Source of the DNA: Purpureocillium takamizusanense
Lineage: Eukaryota; Ascomycota; Sordariomycetes; Hypocreales; Ophiocordycipitaceae
Assembly (NCBI RefSeq): GCF_022605165.1
Contig: NC_063074.1
Location: 585,501 to 649,500, forward strand
Direction: 5' to 3'
Length of the DNA: 64,000 nt
Shown piece after piece: positions 9,927-21,428 of the stretch (within the stretch, counting starts at the first letter, position 1; the number at the start of each line of letters is the position of its first letter). Below the pieces are notes generated by a model. That model was not told the origin of the DNA. It saw only the letters and a program-made list of their open reading frames with translations, and made no database searches. The position numbers were made by a program, and so were the translations under genes.

Positions 9927-11012
9927 TCACTTCTTGTTCGCTCGCATCTCGCCCCATAGCCGGTCGATGATTTGAAATATCGCCGTCACATCCTTCATCA
10001 CCTCGCTGTCCACGCGCCCTCCCAGCCGCTGCTGTATCTTGTCCGGGTGCCATCTCACGCGCTCATCTCTAAGCTTGGCAGCGAAAGCACTCTCACCAAC
10101 TTCCCGTAGGTTGAGCCCATGCACAAGAAAGGTCCGCACGTTGTCGTCGTCGATCGACTTGCGCTCACCGTCCCTGACTGGCCACGGCACTTCCTTAGCA
10201 TCGCCATCCCACGTCGCCCAAGCCGCTGTATACCGATCCCACAGCCCGGCCCACGTCTTTCGCTCCCTGCGCTCCCGACCGCGGCGGAGGCTGCGCTCCA
10301 TTTCCCCGTGCAGCTCGCGCTGCCGCTTGTCCTCCCTGTCATGCGTCCTGCGCCGCTCCCGCTCCACCTGCTCCCGTTGTCGCCTGCGCTCTTCCCGCCG
10401 CGCCTGCTCTTCCAGTATGCCGGCGTGGGTCTTTTCAAACATCTTTTGTCGCACGTGAGCGGCGTACTCCTCTTCAGTCATACGCTCGAGCTCGCCTTGC
10501 GGGCCGACCCTTTCGTTCGAGTATATGTGAAGCGGCTGGCCGTAGACGCTCTCCCAGTACAGAGCCGCCTCGTCGTCAGCCATGGCATCGAACAGAGACT
10601 CCCGAAATGCCGCCTCGGGGTCCAGGGGCGGCGCTTCGTGAATATTTGGGGGCGTCGGCGATCTGCGTCGCCGGTGGTGCCGTCGCCGGTGTCGGTGCCG
10701 GTCGCCTGTCGTATGATCGCCGCTCTCTCCGTCATGTAGTCGTGGGGGGTCACTGCGCGACCGTGATCGACGGCGATGTCTGTGTTTCTTAAGCTTCAAA
10801 CGCGTCTTCCTCGGCCGCAACGGATCCCCATCAGCATCCTTGGGCACTGGGTCCGAGGGCGGGGAGCGCTTTGTACGCGGGGAGACACCGTGCTCATGTG
10901 TCCCCTCATTCGCATCTTCCTTGTTGCGTCTTGCGGATTCCTCTATCGGCCGGTCTTGGTTGAAAGACGACAGGATGTGGCGCCTCTTGGCGAATGGAGG
11001 GTCGCCGTCCAT
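9927..11012 (-). CDS. NFKBIL1-like protein (IkappaBL family, no ankyrin repeats)
   Basis: Single exon, 361 aa. I place the start at ATG 11012 (MDGDPPFAKRRHILSSF); the frame continues two codons upstream only through a TTG. The N-terminal third is basic and Arg/Ser/His-rich (KLKKHRHRRRSRSRS), like splicing-associated proteins. The centre is a long charged helix (about residues 185-255, rich in Arg, Glu and Gln). The C-terminus carries the family signature, WAGLWDRYTAAW, and then a degenerate J-domain-like motif RWHPDKIQQRLG near residues 325-336. Vertebrate NFKBIL1 has ankyrin repeats that are absent here, as is usual in fungal members. A nuclear RNA-processing role is inferred from the basic RS-like region and from what is known of the animal and plant relatives. 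Confidence 0.8.
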   Translation of the reverse strand: MDGDPPFAKRRHILSSFNQDRPIEESARRNKEDANEGTHEHGVSPRTKRSPPSDPVPKDADGDPLRPRKTRLKLKKHRHRRRSRSRSDPPRLHDGESGDHTTGDRHRHRRRHHRRRRSPTPPNIHEAPPLDPEAAFRESLFDAMADDEAALYWESVYGQPLHIYSNERVGPQGELERMTEEEYAAHVRQKMFEKTHAGILEEQARREERRRQREQVERERRRTHDREDKRQRELHGEMERSLRRGRERRERKTWAGLWDRYTAAWATWDGDAKEVPWPVRDGERKSIDDDNVRTFLVHGLNLREVGESAFAAKLRDERVRWHPDKIQQRLGGRVDSEVMKDVTAIFQIIDRLWGEMRANKK

Positions 11013-11705
11013 GGTCAAGACGTCATGTCATGCTCGATTGAGGACGGACCGCGTTCCAGTGCGCCACGCCTTGAAATGGGAGGCTTGTGTGCTCGCAGGC
11101 TGATTGGAGTCTCCTGATGTGATGGCCACAGCAAACGAATAGCGCAGGTGCCGACCTGGACTCGTCAGATCTGGGTGTAGGTGAGGAGTGTGTCGAGCAT
11201 CTAAGTTAGTATGTAGGAGGGGAGTTGAGGCGCAAGGTTTGCGTGATGGGACGAACAACTCCAGTGGCTTTACTCTCCAACCTTAGATTTCCGGGGTCAT
11301 TGGTGGGGTGTCGGTACCTGGAATGTGGGCTGCTGGCGATAGCTTTTCAGGTACATTACGTGGTCTGGCAAATCCCTGGTAGCGCTCATCAGGGTGGTGT
11401 GACGCCGATACTTGAAGGTACTACTAGAGGTAGTGCTACCTAGTAGTGGAGGGAGTCGCCATCCCTGTCACGGGCCAAGCCAATCGATTCCAGTCCACGT
11501 TTCTTCAACTCCGCGACGAATAAACCTCGTTGCTCCCGAACCAATTTGTCGCGGCTGGTCCATCTCGCTCGTCGCCGCCGTACACAAATCCTCACCTCCC
11601 TTCCTGGCTTGTTGCGCCGACTGTTATTGACGCGTGCCCGCAGCGGCCATGTCGTTCGCGTAACGGAATCGTTGACGACGTCCAGCAGCCTCAACGCCGC
11701 GCATC
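11013..11705. promoter_or_regulatory. Shared divergent upstream region of NFKBIL1-like and ZIP genes
   Basis: 693 bp between divergent starts. It contains an imperfect hairpin at 11421-11446 and a CT/CG-rich leader before the ZIP ATG. No TATA box is obvious. Confidence 0.45.
11421..11446. repeat. Imperfect inverted repeat (CTACTAG...CTAGTAG)
   Basis: Left arm CTACTAGAGGTAG, a 2-nt loop TG, right arm CTACCTAGTAG. The arms pair with a 2-nt bulge. It is one of several TAC/TAG palindromes in the intergenic DNA. Confidence 0.7.
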
Positions 11706-13122
11706 ATGGCTGGGCTCCTTCTACTGCTGGCACTATGCGTGAGTTCAGCCAGACTATTCACAATTCTAGTATCGCTGGCTGACTTTTTCCCTGATACAGG
11801 CCGTCATGGCGCTGGCGTATGTCTAATAGCCTCATATCTGACGAGTTCCCGCCCACTAACGCTCCGCAGCTCGTTCCTCGCCGGCGCCCTTCCGCTGTCC
11901 ATGACGCTATCGCAGTCTCAATTGCGCTTGATATCAAGTATCGGCGTTGGGGTCCTAGTCGGCACATCACTCATAGTGATCATCCCAGAGGGGATCGAAG
12001 CAGCAGCGAGCCAAGCATCGCCGCACGCTCACAAGGCCCGCGACCTCACGCGCAGGGCCCCTTGGAAATTCGCGATCGAGGAGCGAAGCGTCCTCAACGC
12101 CGCCTCGAGCGCGAGCGCCCACAATCTACGAGACGATTTACATGTAAAAGAAGCCTTGCGAGAGATCGTGGTCCCCGCTACGACACCACCGACCCCATCA
12201 AAGAGAGACGATGAGCCGTCGACAGAGAATCCTCCCCCGGCCCCGGAAACTCCCGGGCACGACAAAGAGAATCACAAAGATGGCGATCACGAGGAACACG
12301 AACAAGGCGTCGAGATACCCGGATTTGAGGTTGGCTTCTCCATGGTGCTGGGGTTCGTCCTCATGTTCCTCATTGATCGATTGCCGAGACACGCGACCGA
12401 GACTTTCCAGCCTGTACCACAGACGACGCATATGAGCTTGGACAACTTGGGCGGCGGCGACGCCGCGACAGATGAAGAGTCTGACGGGTTTCTAGGGTCG
12501 TTGACGCCGACGCCGAGACGTGCGCGGGGTTTGGCAACGACAGTAGGACTGGTGATTCATGCGGCTGCCGACGGCATCGCCATGGGGGCATCATCAACAA
12601 CGTCCAATATGAAGCTGGGCTTCATCATCTTTATCGCCATCATGATCCACAAGGCCCCGGCTGCATTTGGACTAACATCAGTGCTTCTAAGACAAGGCCT
12701 ATCCAAGAGAGCAGCGCGTGGCCATCTTATCATCTTCAGCTTGGCCGCCCCGGTGGGCGCCATCTCGACGTGGCTCCTCGTCACGATCCTGGGCGGAGAT
12801 CACCTCGAAGGGGCCAAGGGGCAATGGTGGACCGGGATGTTACTTCTCTTTTCCGGCGGGACGTTTCTGTATGTTTCCCTGGTGAGGACCCTCAAGTGCT
12901 GAATACTGACGGGTCTCGACTTGCAGTTATGTCGCCATGCACGCCATGCAAGATGACGGCGCACCACCTGGCCACGATCACGCGCCAGGAGCCAACGGAT
13001 ACGCGGATGGGACGTCCAGCAACCAACGGAAGCCAAAAGGCCCGCAGATGCGCGACACGTTGGCCACCGTGGCGGGCATGTTTCTGCCCCTGCTCACGCA
13101 GTTTGGGCACCATCACCACTGA
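11706..13122 (+). CDS. ZIP-family metal transporter (ZIP9/Atx2 type)
   Basis: Four exons: 11706-11738, 11800-11816 (a 17-nt micro-exon), 11870-12868, 12927-13122; 414 aa. Introns of 61, 53 and 58 nt have consensus ends, and the second has a CACTAAC branch. The assembled N-terminus gives a continuous first membrane segment (MAGLLLLLALCAVMALASFL). Membrane helices follow, with VGLVIHAAADGIAMGAS and IMIHKAPAAFG, which carry the His/Asp metal-binding residues of ZIP TM4 and TM5. A long hydrophilic loop (about residues 85-190) is rich in His, Glu and Asp, and the protein ends in four histidines. The family moves zinc or manganese into the cytosol; the closest type is Golgi ZIP9/yeast Atx2. Substrate and organelle are inferred. 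Confidence 0.88.
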
Positions 13123-16100
13123 TGGAGTTGCTCGCCGAATGGCAGAGGCAACGATGGACGAGATTATTATAGACTGGCGGAGTGCGCATGGCAGCCAAGC
13201 GCAAGTGTACGAAGGAAAAGCCCAAGCAGGCACCATGAGACAGACACTATAGACAAGCGCTGCTCAGGTTCAGTGCTCATCTAGGTGCATGCCTGCGTCG
13301 CATGTTGGCGAGTTTTGACCCAGGCGATCGTGACTGAAGCGTTTGCTCTGCAGGAAACGATGTGCAGGCGCAGCAGCAAACGGCGTTTCGCATTCAGGCT
13401 CTGATCCCGCTACGGACCTACCTGTATCGATTACGGAGCACGTATCAAGCAAGCATGGGGTTAGTAAAGTAATCTCGCTGGTCGCAGCAGGCTCCGCGGG
13501 TCCCCTTCTCTCCATGCAGCCGGTTCAGCCACATCCTCCGGCAAAGGCGTTCGCATGAACTGATGCGGGCCGGACGGTTTGATGTTCTCGTAGATGCTGC
13601 TATTTTTTGCAACGAGAGCCGTTGATCTGACACGGGGCTGGCACGGGGAGCCGCGCTTGCTGGCTGGCCAGCGCTTGAAGGAAATCTGAGACACTTGGGG
13701 AAGGGGGCTGCGCTTTGCTTTGGGCCAGGACGTTCGAAAATATTCCGCAAACTACGAGCCCGTCCGGAGGGAGCAGGGATCCGGGGGCCTGATTGATCGA
13801 TAGTGTGTTCCGGATACAAATATCGAGTGCGAGTGCCCAGGTAGAGGGCGACGGCCTCAGTGCACTGAGAGTACGCTGGGAAAAGCTGGGGGTTCGTTCC
13901 AGTGATTGCAGCCGTGCGGACTCCCGCTGTGTCAGCAGCTCGCTGTGACACCTGACAAGATCGAGCCTGGGCGTCGCGTCTAATGTCAGTAGTACCTAGA
14001 TTCGCATTTACAAAGTATGTATCAAGTCTACAATAAGCGTTCTACTGCCTTATGGAGGATGGGGTAGGGTACGTGGCACATGGTCTTGAATTCGGCAACC
14101 ACATTAAGGCGGTGGCGGGCTGGGGGCGTTGGAGCTAATGACAGCCGAGGCGCTGGCACGAGCCCCATAGCCCATCACTACCTCACGGCGCAACAATGCA
14201 TCGGAGCCGAGCTGCAGGATTCGATAGTCGCCCATCAGAACATGCAAAGGCAAATGAGGTCGGGACAGGCCGGCTCGGCCCATGCTGCCGTTAAGGACTC
14301 GACGGCCGTTGGAGCAACCTCGTCATACTCCCACGCCGCCTCGCATCTGGCCACAACCCACGGCGGGCTTCCGATAATGACCTATACTCAGTACTGTACC
14401 TTCGTATCATGCGCGACAATGGGCCGGGAGGCAGGCGGGCCTGACAGTAAGAGGGCAGCGCCTGCAGTGGGCGGTCGGTCCACGCAGGCGCGTGTCCACT
14501 GGTGCTCATTGGACACGCCCAACCCAGCCTTGCCCAGCCATGCCGCCGCCGCGTTCGGCTCTCCCGCCGAGGCCCCATGTATGCCGGCGCTGGACGAACC
14601 GGCGGCTTCGTGTATGTGCTCCGTACTCACGGTATTAATAGGAAGTGCGCGGCAGGGGCGTCGCGTTGCGTGACGTTTTGCGGTCCCCTGGGCCCCGTCG
14701 TCTGCCGGCCTGTCGTGTCGCGTATCCGTCCAACCAGCGCCAGGCGATGGAAATGAGCGGGCATGTGCATGTATGTGAATGGACGGACGAGAGGAGAGTG
14801 ACAGATAGGTAGAGAGAAAGAGGGAGAGGGAGAAGGTGAGAAAGGGAGAGCAACGGGCCCTCCTCCCATGACTCGTCGTCTTGCAGCGAAGGGGGACTCG
14901 GGACTTTTTCCTCCCCCCGCCTCAGGCGCGGCCCGATGTAGTTGCTCGGATGGTGGGTGGTGCCAGGGCGGTCGTGCAGCTCGGCGGCCAGCGCATCCAC
15001 AGAGTTGCTCCAGCTAGGTCGGGCTCCAACAAGAGAACAGGACGCCGCCACGCGACCCCATAGATCGTCTCGCCGCGTCTCGTCCCACGACTGCTTCACG
15101 ATACCTACCTGGACATGGACACTCCGCGGTGTCGGCCAAGTCTGGAGCTGGCTGCAGCTCTGGCCAGCCATGTAGTCCTCGAGGGGGGGGCGGGTGACGC
15201 CCTTGTGGACGCGCAGTATCGTGTGCTGGATGCGGACAATCGTTACCTGGAAGGTACCGGTAGTTTAATTCTAGGTATAGTGGTGTCCCGCGGATGCCCC
15301 CCTCCCCTGGGTCGTGTCTCGCCTGGGCACGCAGGGGCCAATGGATGCGCCCCACCCGAGTGGCAGCCCGACCCCCCCCCCCTCCCCCCCCGACCCAAGG
15401 GGGGGGGGCGCTGGAGCACAGGGCTCGATGCGCTGTGCAGTTGATGGCGAGGGGTTCCTTCCGCCTGATGAGCCGCCGTCGCCGCCTCCAGCGGGCTCGA
15501 GAGTGTGCCCGCAGTTGGAGATCCGCCACGGCTGGAGGGGCCGCGCCTGGAGCCGTCCGGCACCCGTGCCCTGTAGTAGGCTAGGTAGTAGCCACCGAAA
15601 GCTCCTCCATCAGGTGCCTGGGCGCGGGCAGGGCCTTGCCCGGGGGACGCGAGCAACCACTGCCAGAACTGCCTGGGCGCCTGCCTTGTATTCGTGCGTG
15701 CCGTGAGATGAAGTACCAAGTTAGTAAGTGGCCGGCACCTGCGTGCGTGCATGCAGGTTGCTCTGCCCCTTCTCCCTCGACGTTGCCGTTTCGCCCTCGC
15801 TACTAAGGTTCATACCTGCAAAGCGCCCGTTGCATCCAAACTGCCAACAGCTGCCGTCTCTGTCGGTCCCCTGAAGACGTGCACGCTTTTTCACCCGGCC
15901 TGGTCCCTCATCGTCTTCCTCACTGCCAGCAACCACCACCAGTGTTCCCCTCCGGGCCAGACTTGCTCCGCCGCTAGACACGCCCAAACCCATCCATCAC
16001 TCTCGCTGCCTTCTTCGCCTCGCGTGTCCAGTGCGCTGCAATCCGGGTGCACCTGTCGGTCTTTACGCGTGCTGTGACGGCGGAAGTATCCAGGGGAATC

Positions 16101-16838
16101 GCCTTCTAGCGCGACCGCCTGTTCCAAAGGCCAATCTCTCCAGCATCTCATTCTTTTTCATCCTCCCGCTCATCCCTCCACCTCTCGTCCGTCTCCGCCT
16201 CCACCACCACCACCACCACATCCCGCCCGGCTCCCATCCGCCAGGGAGTAAAAGCTCTGCAACTTGCACCGGTCTTGCTGCAGCGCATCAGGGAGGAGGG
16301 CATTTTTGAGGTCAGGCACTATTGCGTGCTCAGCGTTGCAGGACTTGCAGCGCCAATACCCCTACGTTAGTGCACCGTTGGCGGCTTTGACTATTCTGCG
16401 AGTAAGCCATCGCCGCTGCAGCGCTCCATCCCATGCCATTTGCGGCTACAGGTATGCGTTTCCGTTAGCGTCCCCCCTCAACCCTCAAACCACCGCCTCC
16501 GGCCTCCTCGCCCTCCAGACCCAGAAACCATCGAATCTCCCTCCCTATACTGGCCAGGCAAGCCTGCGCCCGTTGTCATCTGCTCCCACGCAGCGCGCAA
16601 CGCCCCCATCGCGACTCGAGCGCCACCTCTGGGTCCCTACAAGAGCTGACATGGCCCTCGTCTCGCGGCTGTAGGCGCTTCTCCGACCCGGGCCGCTTTC
16701 GAAACCCGACCTCTCCCATCCTCCGACTTACCGCCCGCCCGCATCGCGCAGCAGCCCTGCTCAGGCTTCTCCGTTATCCGCCCGGATTGCAACTCGACGA
16801 AGCCCTCCGCTGGGACGCGTGTGTCGTGGATGTAGGCC
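13123..16838. other. 3.7 kb gene-poor stretch upstream of cdc4
   Basis: I find no gene here. Open frames (for example 14080-14673 on plus, 13445-13951 on minus) lack any recognisable domain or codon bias. It holds a C-run/G-run hairpin at 15372-15408. From about 15900 to 16838 the sequence is CT-rich and may be the cdc4 leader. Confidence 0.5.
15372..15408. repeat. C-tract/G-tract inverted repeat
   Basis: C11, T, C8, then the 7-nt loop GACCCAA, then G10. At least 8 G:C pairs can form. Each strand also has runs capable of G-quadruplex or i-motif. Confidence 0.85.
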
Positions 16839-19080
16839 ATGGCTGGCTACGACCGCCCTGTGAGCTTTTCTCAACGGAGAGGAAGCGTCTTGAGCGAGGA
16901 CTTGGCCCTGGATACCGCCAACGCACCCATGAACGCGAGGCTCGAGAAGCTGCCTCGGCAGCAACGGCAGATACGAGGGCCGCCAACCCCCAGCATGCCC
17001 ACGCCGGCTGCCGACTTCGACCAGCAGCTCACCGGGTCGCCACCGCCGCCCCCGACACCCGCCGCCTCCCCAGGCCCAGCTCACTGCCAGCCGGATTGGA
17101 GCGACGCCGCAGATGATGAGGATTTCTTTCTCTCCAAGCTGCGGCAGCATTTTAAGAATTGCTCTGGGCCGCAACGCACGAGGATTTTGGCCGACATGCT
17201 CAACCTCTGCACCAGCCAACAACTGAGTTTTGTGCATCAATTTGTCAGCCCCTTGCTGAAGAAGGACCCCTTCACCAGCTTGCCGGACGAGCTTTGCCTG
17301 AGGGTACGCGATGATTTCCACGATATCGGATCTAGTCCAGGCCGCTGACGTTGTCCAGATACTGTCATTCATTGATGATCCAAAAGTTCTCGCCCGAGCA
17401 TCGCAGGTCTCCAAACGATGGCGGGACCTACTGAGCGACGACATGACCTGGAAAAACCTCTGCGTAAAGCACGACTATGGCAGGCGGCTATCAGAAGTCA
17501 ACGCCCGATCTCCAGTTATGCCCATGCGATCGACCACTCACGCTTTCGGCAACCCGGACACGGAGATGTCTACGAGCAGCAGCTTCCCGGGCCCATATCC
17601 CTCGTCTGGCCATCCAGCGGGCTCGCGCAGCTTTGACGGCACTGTCGCACGGCCCAAGCTACGCTCATACAAATCACACTTCAAGCAGCGCTACTTGGTC
17701 GAAGCGGCGTGGAGGTCTGGTGGAACAAGCGTGCATCGGAACATTACTCAAGAAGGCGGCGTCGTGACTAGCTTGCATCTGACGCCTAAGTACATTATCG
17801 TGGCCCTGGATAACGCCAAGATCCACGTTTTCGACACCAAGGGCGACTCACAGCGCATACTACAGGGGCATGTCATGGGTGTCTGGGCCATGGTCCCATG
17901 GGAAGACACCATGGTCAGCGGCGGCTGCGACCGCGACGTCCGCGTGTGGGATCTCAAGACTGGGTAAGCGGCATGGTTCTGAGCTCCTGAACCTTGACTT
18001 GGCTGACTCTCGTGCAGGGCTTGCTTGCATACTTTACGGGGACACACGTCGACGGTTCGCTGCCTCAAGATGGCGGACGCCAACACGGCCATCTCTGGCT
18101 CTAGAGATACAACCCTCCGCATCTGGGACATCCGCACTGGTCTCTGCAGGAATGTGCTTGTCGGGCACCAGTCTAGCGTCCGATGCTTGGAGATCAAGGG
18201 TGACATTGTCGTTTCAGGAAGCTACGACACTTTTGCCCGGGTGTGGAGCATCTCCGAGGGTCGCTGTCTGCAGACGCTGCAGGGCCACTTCAGCCAAATA
18301 TACGCCATTGCTTTCGATGGCAAGAGGGTAGTGACTGGCAGCCTGGATACTAATGTGAGAGTCTGGGACCCAACCACGGGGTATGTTTTCTCAATTTCTC
18401 TTGACTTTGCCAGCCCCCCCCACTAACTTGACCCAATAGGGAGTGCCTCGCCATCCTACAAGGTCATACGTCTTTGGTGGGCCAGCTGCAAATGCGTGGC
18501 GACACCTTGGTGACTGGAGGATCGGACGGATCCGTACGAGTCTGGTCACTGGAGAAGATGTGCCCAATCCACCGTCTTGCAGCGCATGACAACAGCGTCA
18601 CTAGTCTGCAGTTTGACGATACTCGAGTCGTTAGCGGTGGCAGTGATGGACGTGTCAAGATTTGGGATCTCAAGACCGGGCACCTCGTTCGGGAGCTCAT
18701 TGCTCAGGGCGAGGCAGTTTGGCGAGTGGCCTTTGAGGACGAAAAGTGCGTGGCGTTGGCGCTGAGACACAGCAGGACCGTGATGGAGGTAAGCTGTGCA
18801 CCGGTTCGCTCCGTTCAGCCGAGGCTAATAGCGGCAGGTATGGTCATTCTCTCCGCCAGAGGAGATGCTCTACGACCGACCACTCTCGCTTCAACAGCGC
18901 GTCCTGGAGGACAATCCGACACGGCCATTGAGCGCCATGGCCCTGGACTACCGCGCAGGCGAGCCGGACGTCGCCGAATCAGGCCGGGCGTCTTTGGCAC
19001 AGGATATCGACATGCAGGATGCAGGCCCGTCAACAGCACCGCTACAAGGCGGGAACAAGACATTCTTTCACGACGATTAG
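16839..19080 (+). CDS. cdc4: F-box/WD40 protein, Cdc4/FBXW7 type
   Basis: Five exons: 16839-17303, 17359-17963, 18018-18380, 18440-18788, 18838-19080; 674 aa. Introns are 49-59 nt. Order of parts: a disordered N-terminus; a dimerisation-like segment before the F-box (about residues 95-145, FLSKLRQHFKNCSGPQRTRI); the F-box at about 146-190 (FTSLPDELCLR|ILSFIDDPKVLARASQ, spanning intron 1); a linker; and eight WD40 blades, most ending in a V/I-W-D motif (RVWDLKTG, RIWDIRTG, RVWDPTTG, KIWDLKTG). Eight blades plus the pre-F-box segment fit Cdc4/FBXW7, the SCF adaptor that recognises phosphorylated degrons of cell-cycle regulators. Neurospora FWD-1-type adaptors are a less likely alternative. The last exon is a tail ending NKTFFHDD. 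Confidence 0.9.
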
Positions 19081-19946
19081 CGGCGCGGCGCAGCGCAAGC
19101 CGAGTGTAATTCGAAACACGACAAAGAGCGCCAGCCGCAATTCCTACCCTTGATAGGTGATTTAAAATAACAGCATGCAGTTGCGGTCGTGCCGGCCAGG
19201 ACAGCCGGCGTCGCGACTCGAATATTCTGTACTTTTGCGCTGGCTTCAGGCTATAGAACGCGGCGACAATGTGTGGGCTGCATGTTAATGGCGTTGCGAC
19301 TTTACAAGGGTAAGCATAGCAAGGAGGGAGTAATGCATCTGACTGGATGTCGGGCAGGCACGGATTGCGAGACTGACGGGGCAAGGCGCGGGACTGGCGG
19401 GTGGAGTTTTGATGGCAACCCAGGCGGTGTTATCCCGGGCATAAAGGCAGCCAAGACAGCCATTAGCAGATAATAAAGCACCTCTTATTACGGGTGCTTC
19501 ATGTAGCATATGCTCCATGGTGTTATTCCGTGACATCGCATCCGCAGCATTGCGAGAGGTTCACAGCCCTCAAGTAGGGCCATGCCCGCCACAATGCTGG
19601 CTGGTGAAACTATCATTATTTAGTACTGCTTCGTAGCCAACTCCCCTCCTGGCACTGCAGACACCCGGGTTCAGCACGGGTACAACACAAGGCTCACAGG
19701 TCCAATCGTCATCGTAGGTCTGTCCTGTCGGCGGTCCCCTTACCCATTTTTTTGCTGGGGCCGATGTCGCATCACGTGCATTAAAGCGCCAAGTCCCCTT
19801 TGGTGCTAGCGCCATCCAACGCTGAGCTCAACGCTCAACACCGCGAAATTTCGGAGCTCCTGTTTATCGCGAGGGCCTTTCGTTCTTCTTCCTTGACAAC
19901 TCACCCCTCGATTAAATAGACTCAGAGGCATCTCCAGTGTGCCGTG
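19081..19946. other. Intergenic, cdc4 3' flank and PDA1 promoter
   Basis: 866 bp. It includes AT-richer 3' UTR-like sequence near 19145-19170. The probable PDA1 promoter is at the right end, with an A/T-rich TTAAATAG near 19911-19918. No gene seen. Confidence 0.45.
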
Positions 19947-21428
19947 ATGTTCTCCCGAGCTCTCAGAGTCCCCAGGGCGCTGCCTCTGCGCGCCAGCGCC
20001 CGGGCTGCGCCGATTGCGCTGGCGGTTCGATCCGTCACCACGGATGCCGCCTCGTCTTCGTTGAGCAACTCCGTTCCTCAGGTACGATTCCCGGCCGGTC
20101 GATTACGAGCACGCTGCCAGGCCTGTTCGAACAACCTATTTCATTCTCATGGCTTGCGCGGTGACTTTTTTTTTTGCGACAAGGGGTGCTGACGGTTTCC
20201 GGCGCAGTCCGAGGATGAGCCATTCCAGGTTACCCTGAGCGACGAGAGTTTCGAGACATACGAGCTGGACCCTCCGCCTTATACCATCGAGGTGACAAAG
20301 AAGGAGCTCAAGCAGATGTACTACGACATGGTATCTATCAGGTACGACTTCAATAGTGCGGAAGCATCGAATCGGGCTGGCAGTCCGCTGATAATCGCGC
20401 AGGCAGATGGAGATGGCGGCCGACCGTCTGTACAAGGAGAAGAAGATTCGAGGTTTCTGTCACCTTTCCACCGGCCAGGAGGCCGTCGCCGTCGGTATCG
20501 AGCATGCCATCACTAAGCAGGACGATGTGATTACCGCCTACAGGTGCCACGGTTTCGCCCTGATGCGCGGCGGCACGGTCCGATCCATCATCGGCGAGCT
20601 CCTTGGCCGCCGCGAGGGTATCGCCTACGGCAAGGGTGGATCCATGCACATGTTCGCCAAGGGGTTCTATGGCGGTAATGGCATTGTTGGCGCCCAGGTC
20701 CCTGTCGGCGCCGGCCTGGCTTTTGCCCACAAGTACAACGAGAACAAGAACGCCTCCATCATCCTCTACGGCGATGGTGCCAGCAACCAGGGACAGGTCT
20801 TCGAGGCCTTCAACATGGCTAAGCTGTGGGGTCTCCCTGCTCTGTTCGGCTGCGAGAGTGAGTATCTTTCGTCTATGCTCGCCTCTTTCTTCTTTGCGCT
20901 GACGCCAGATGGGCAGACAACAAATACGGTATGGGTACCTCCGCCGCCCGGTCTTCGGCCTTGACCGACTACTACAAGCGCGGCCAGTACATCCCCGGTC
21001 TCAAGGTTAACGGCATGGACGTCTTGGCCGTCAAGGCCGCCGTCAAGTATGGTAAGGAGTGGACCGCGAGCGATAAGGGGCCGATGGTGCTCGAGTACGT
21101 CACCTACCGATATGGTGGCCACTCCATGTCCGACCCTGGCACCACCTACCGTACCCGTGAGGAGATTCAGCGCATGCGCTCGACCAACGACCCTATTGCC
21201 GGACTGAAGCAGAAGATCCTGGACTGGGAGATTGCGAGCGAGGAGGAGCTCAAGAAGATCGACAAGGAGGCCCGGAACCACGTCAACGTGGAGGTTGCTG
21301 CTGCTGAGGCCATGGCTGTCCCCGAGCCGAAGCCGGAGATTCTTTTTGAGGACATTTATGTCCGTGGCAGCGAGCCTCAGTACATCCGCGGCCGCACTCC
21401 CGACGAGAACCACTACTTTGCCCAGTAG
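19947..21428 (+). CDS. PDA1: Pyruvate dehydrogenase E1 component, alpha subunit
   Basis: Four exons: 19947-20081, 20208-20341, 20403-20857, 20917-21428; 411 aa, the usual length. Start is ATG 19947; a GTG lies one codon upstream. The N-terminus ([20 protein letters not shown]) is an Arg-rich mitochondrial presequence. The thiamine-diphosphate/Mg site is intact: [17 protein letters not shown] with the terminal asparagines split by intron 3 (FGCE|NNKYGMGT). The regulatory phosphoserine loop is present ([14 protein letters not shown]), so inhibition by pyruvate dehydrogenase kinase is expected. The enzyme decarboxylates pyruvate and passes acetyl groups to E2 in the mitochondrial matrix, as an alpha2beta2 tetramer with the E1 beta subunit, which is not in this window. 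Confidence 0.97.

Noticed and set aside
12869..12902. Read-through end of the ZIP transporter exon (stop at 12902)
   Set aside because: A GTATGT donor and CAG acceptor restore the conserved GGTFLYVAMHAM block and a membrane-helix C-terminus.
14080..14673. 197-codon open frame on plus in gene-poor DNA
   Set aside because: Composition is low-complexity and random-looking, with no domain, signal or codon bias. Overlapping frames exist on the other strand.
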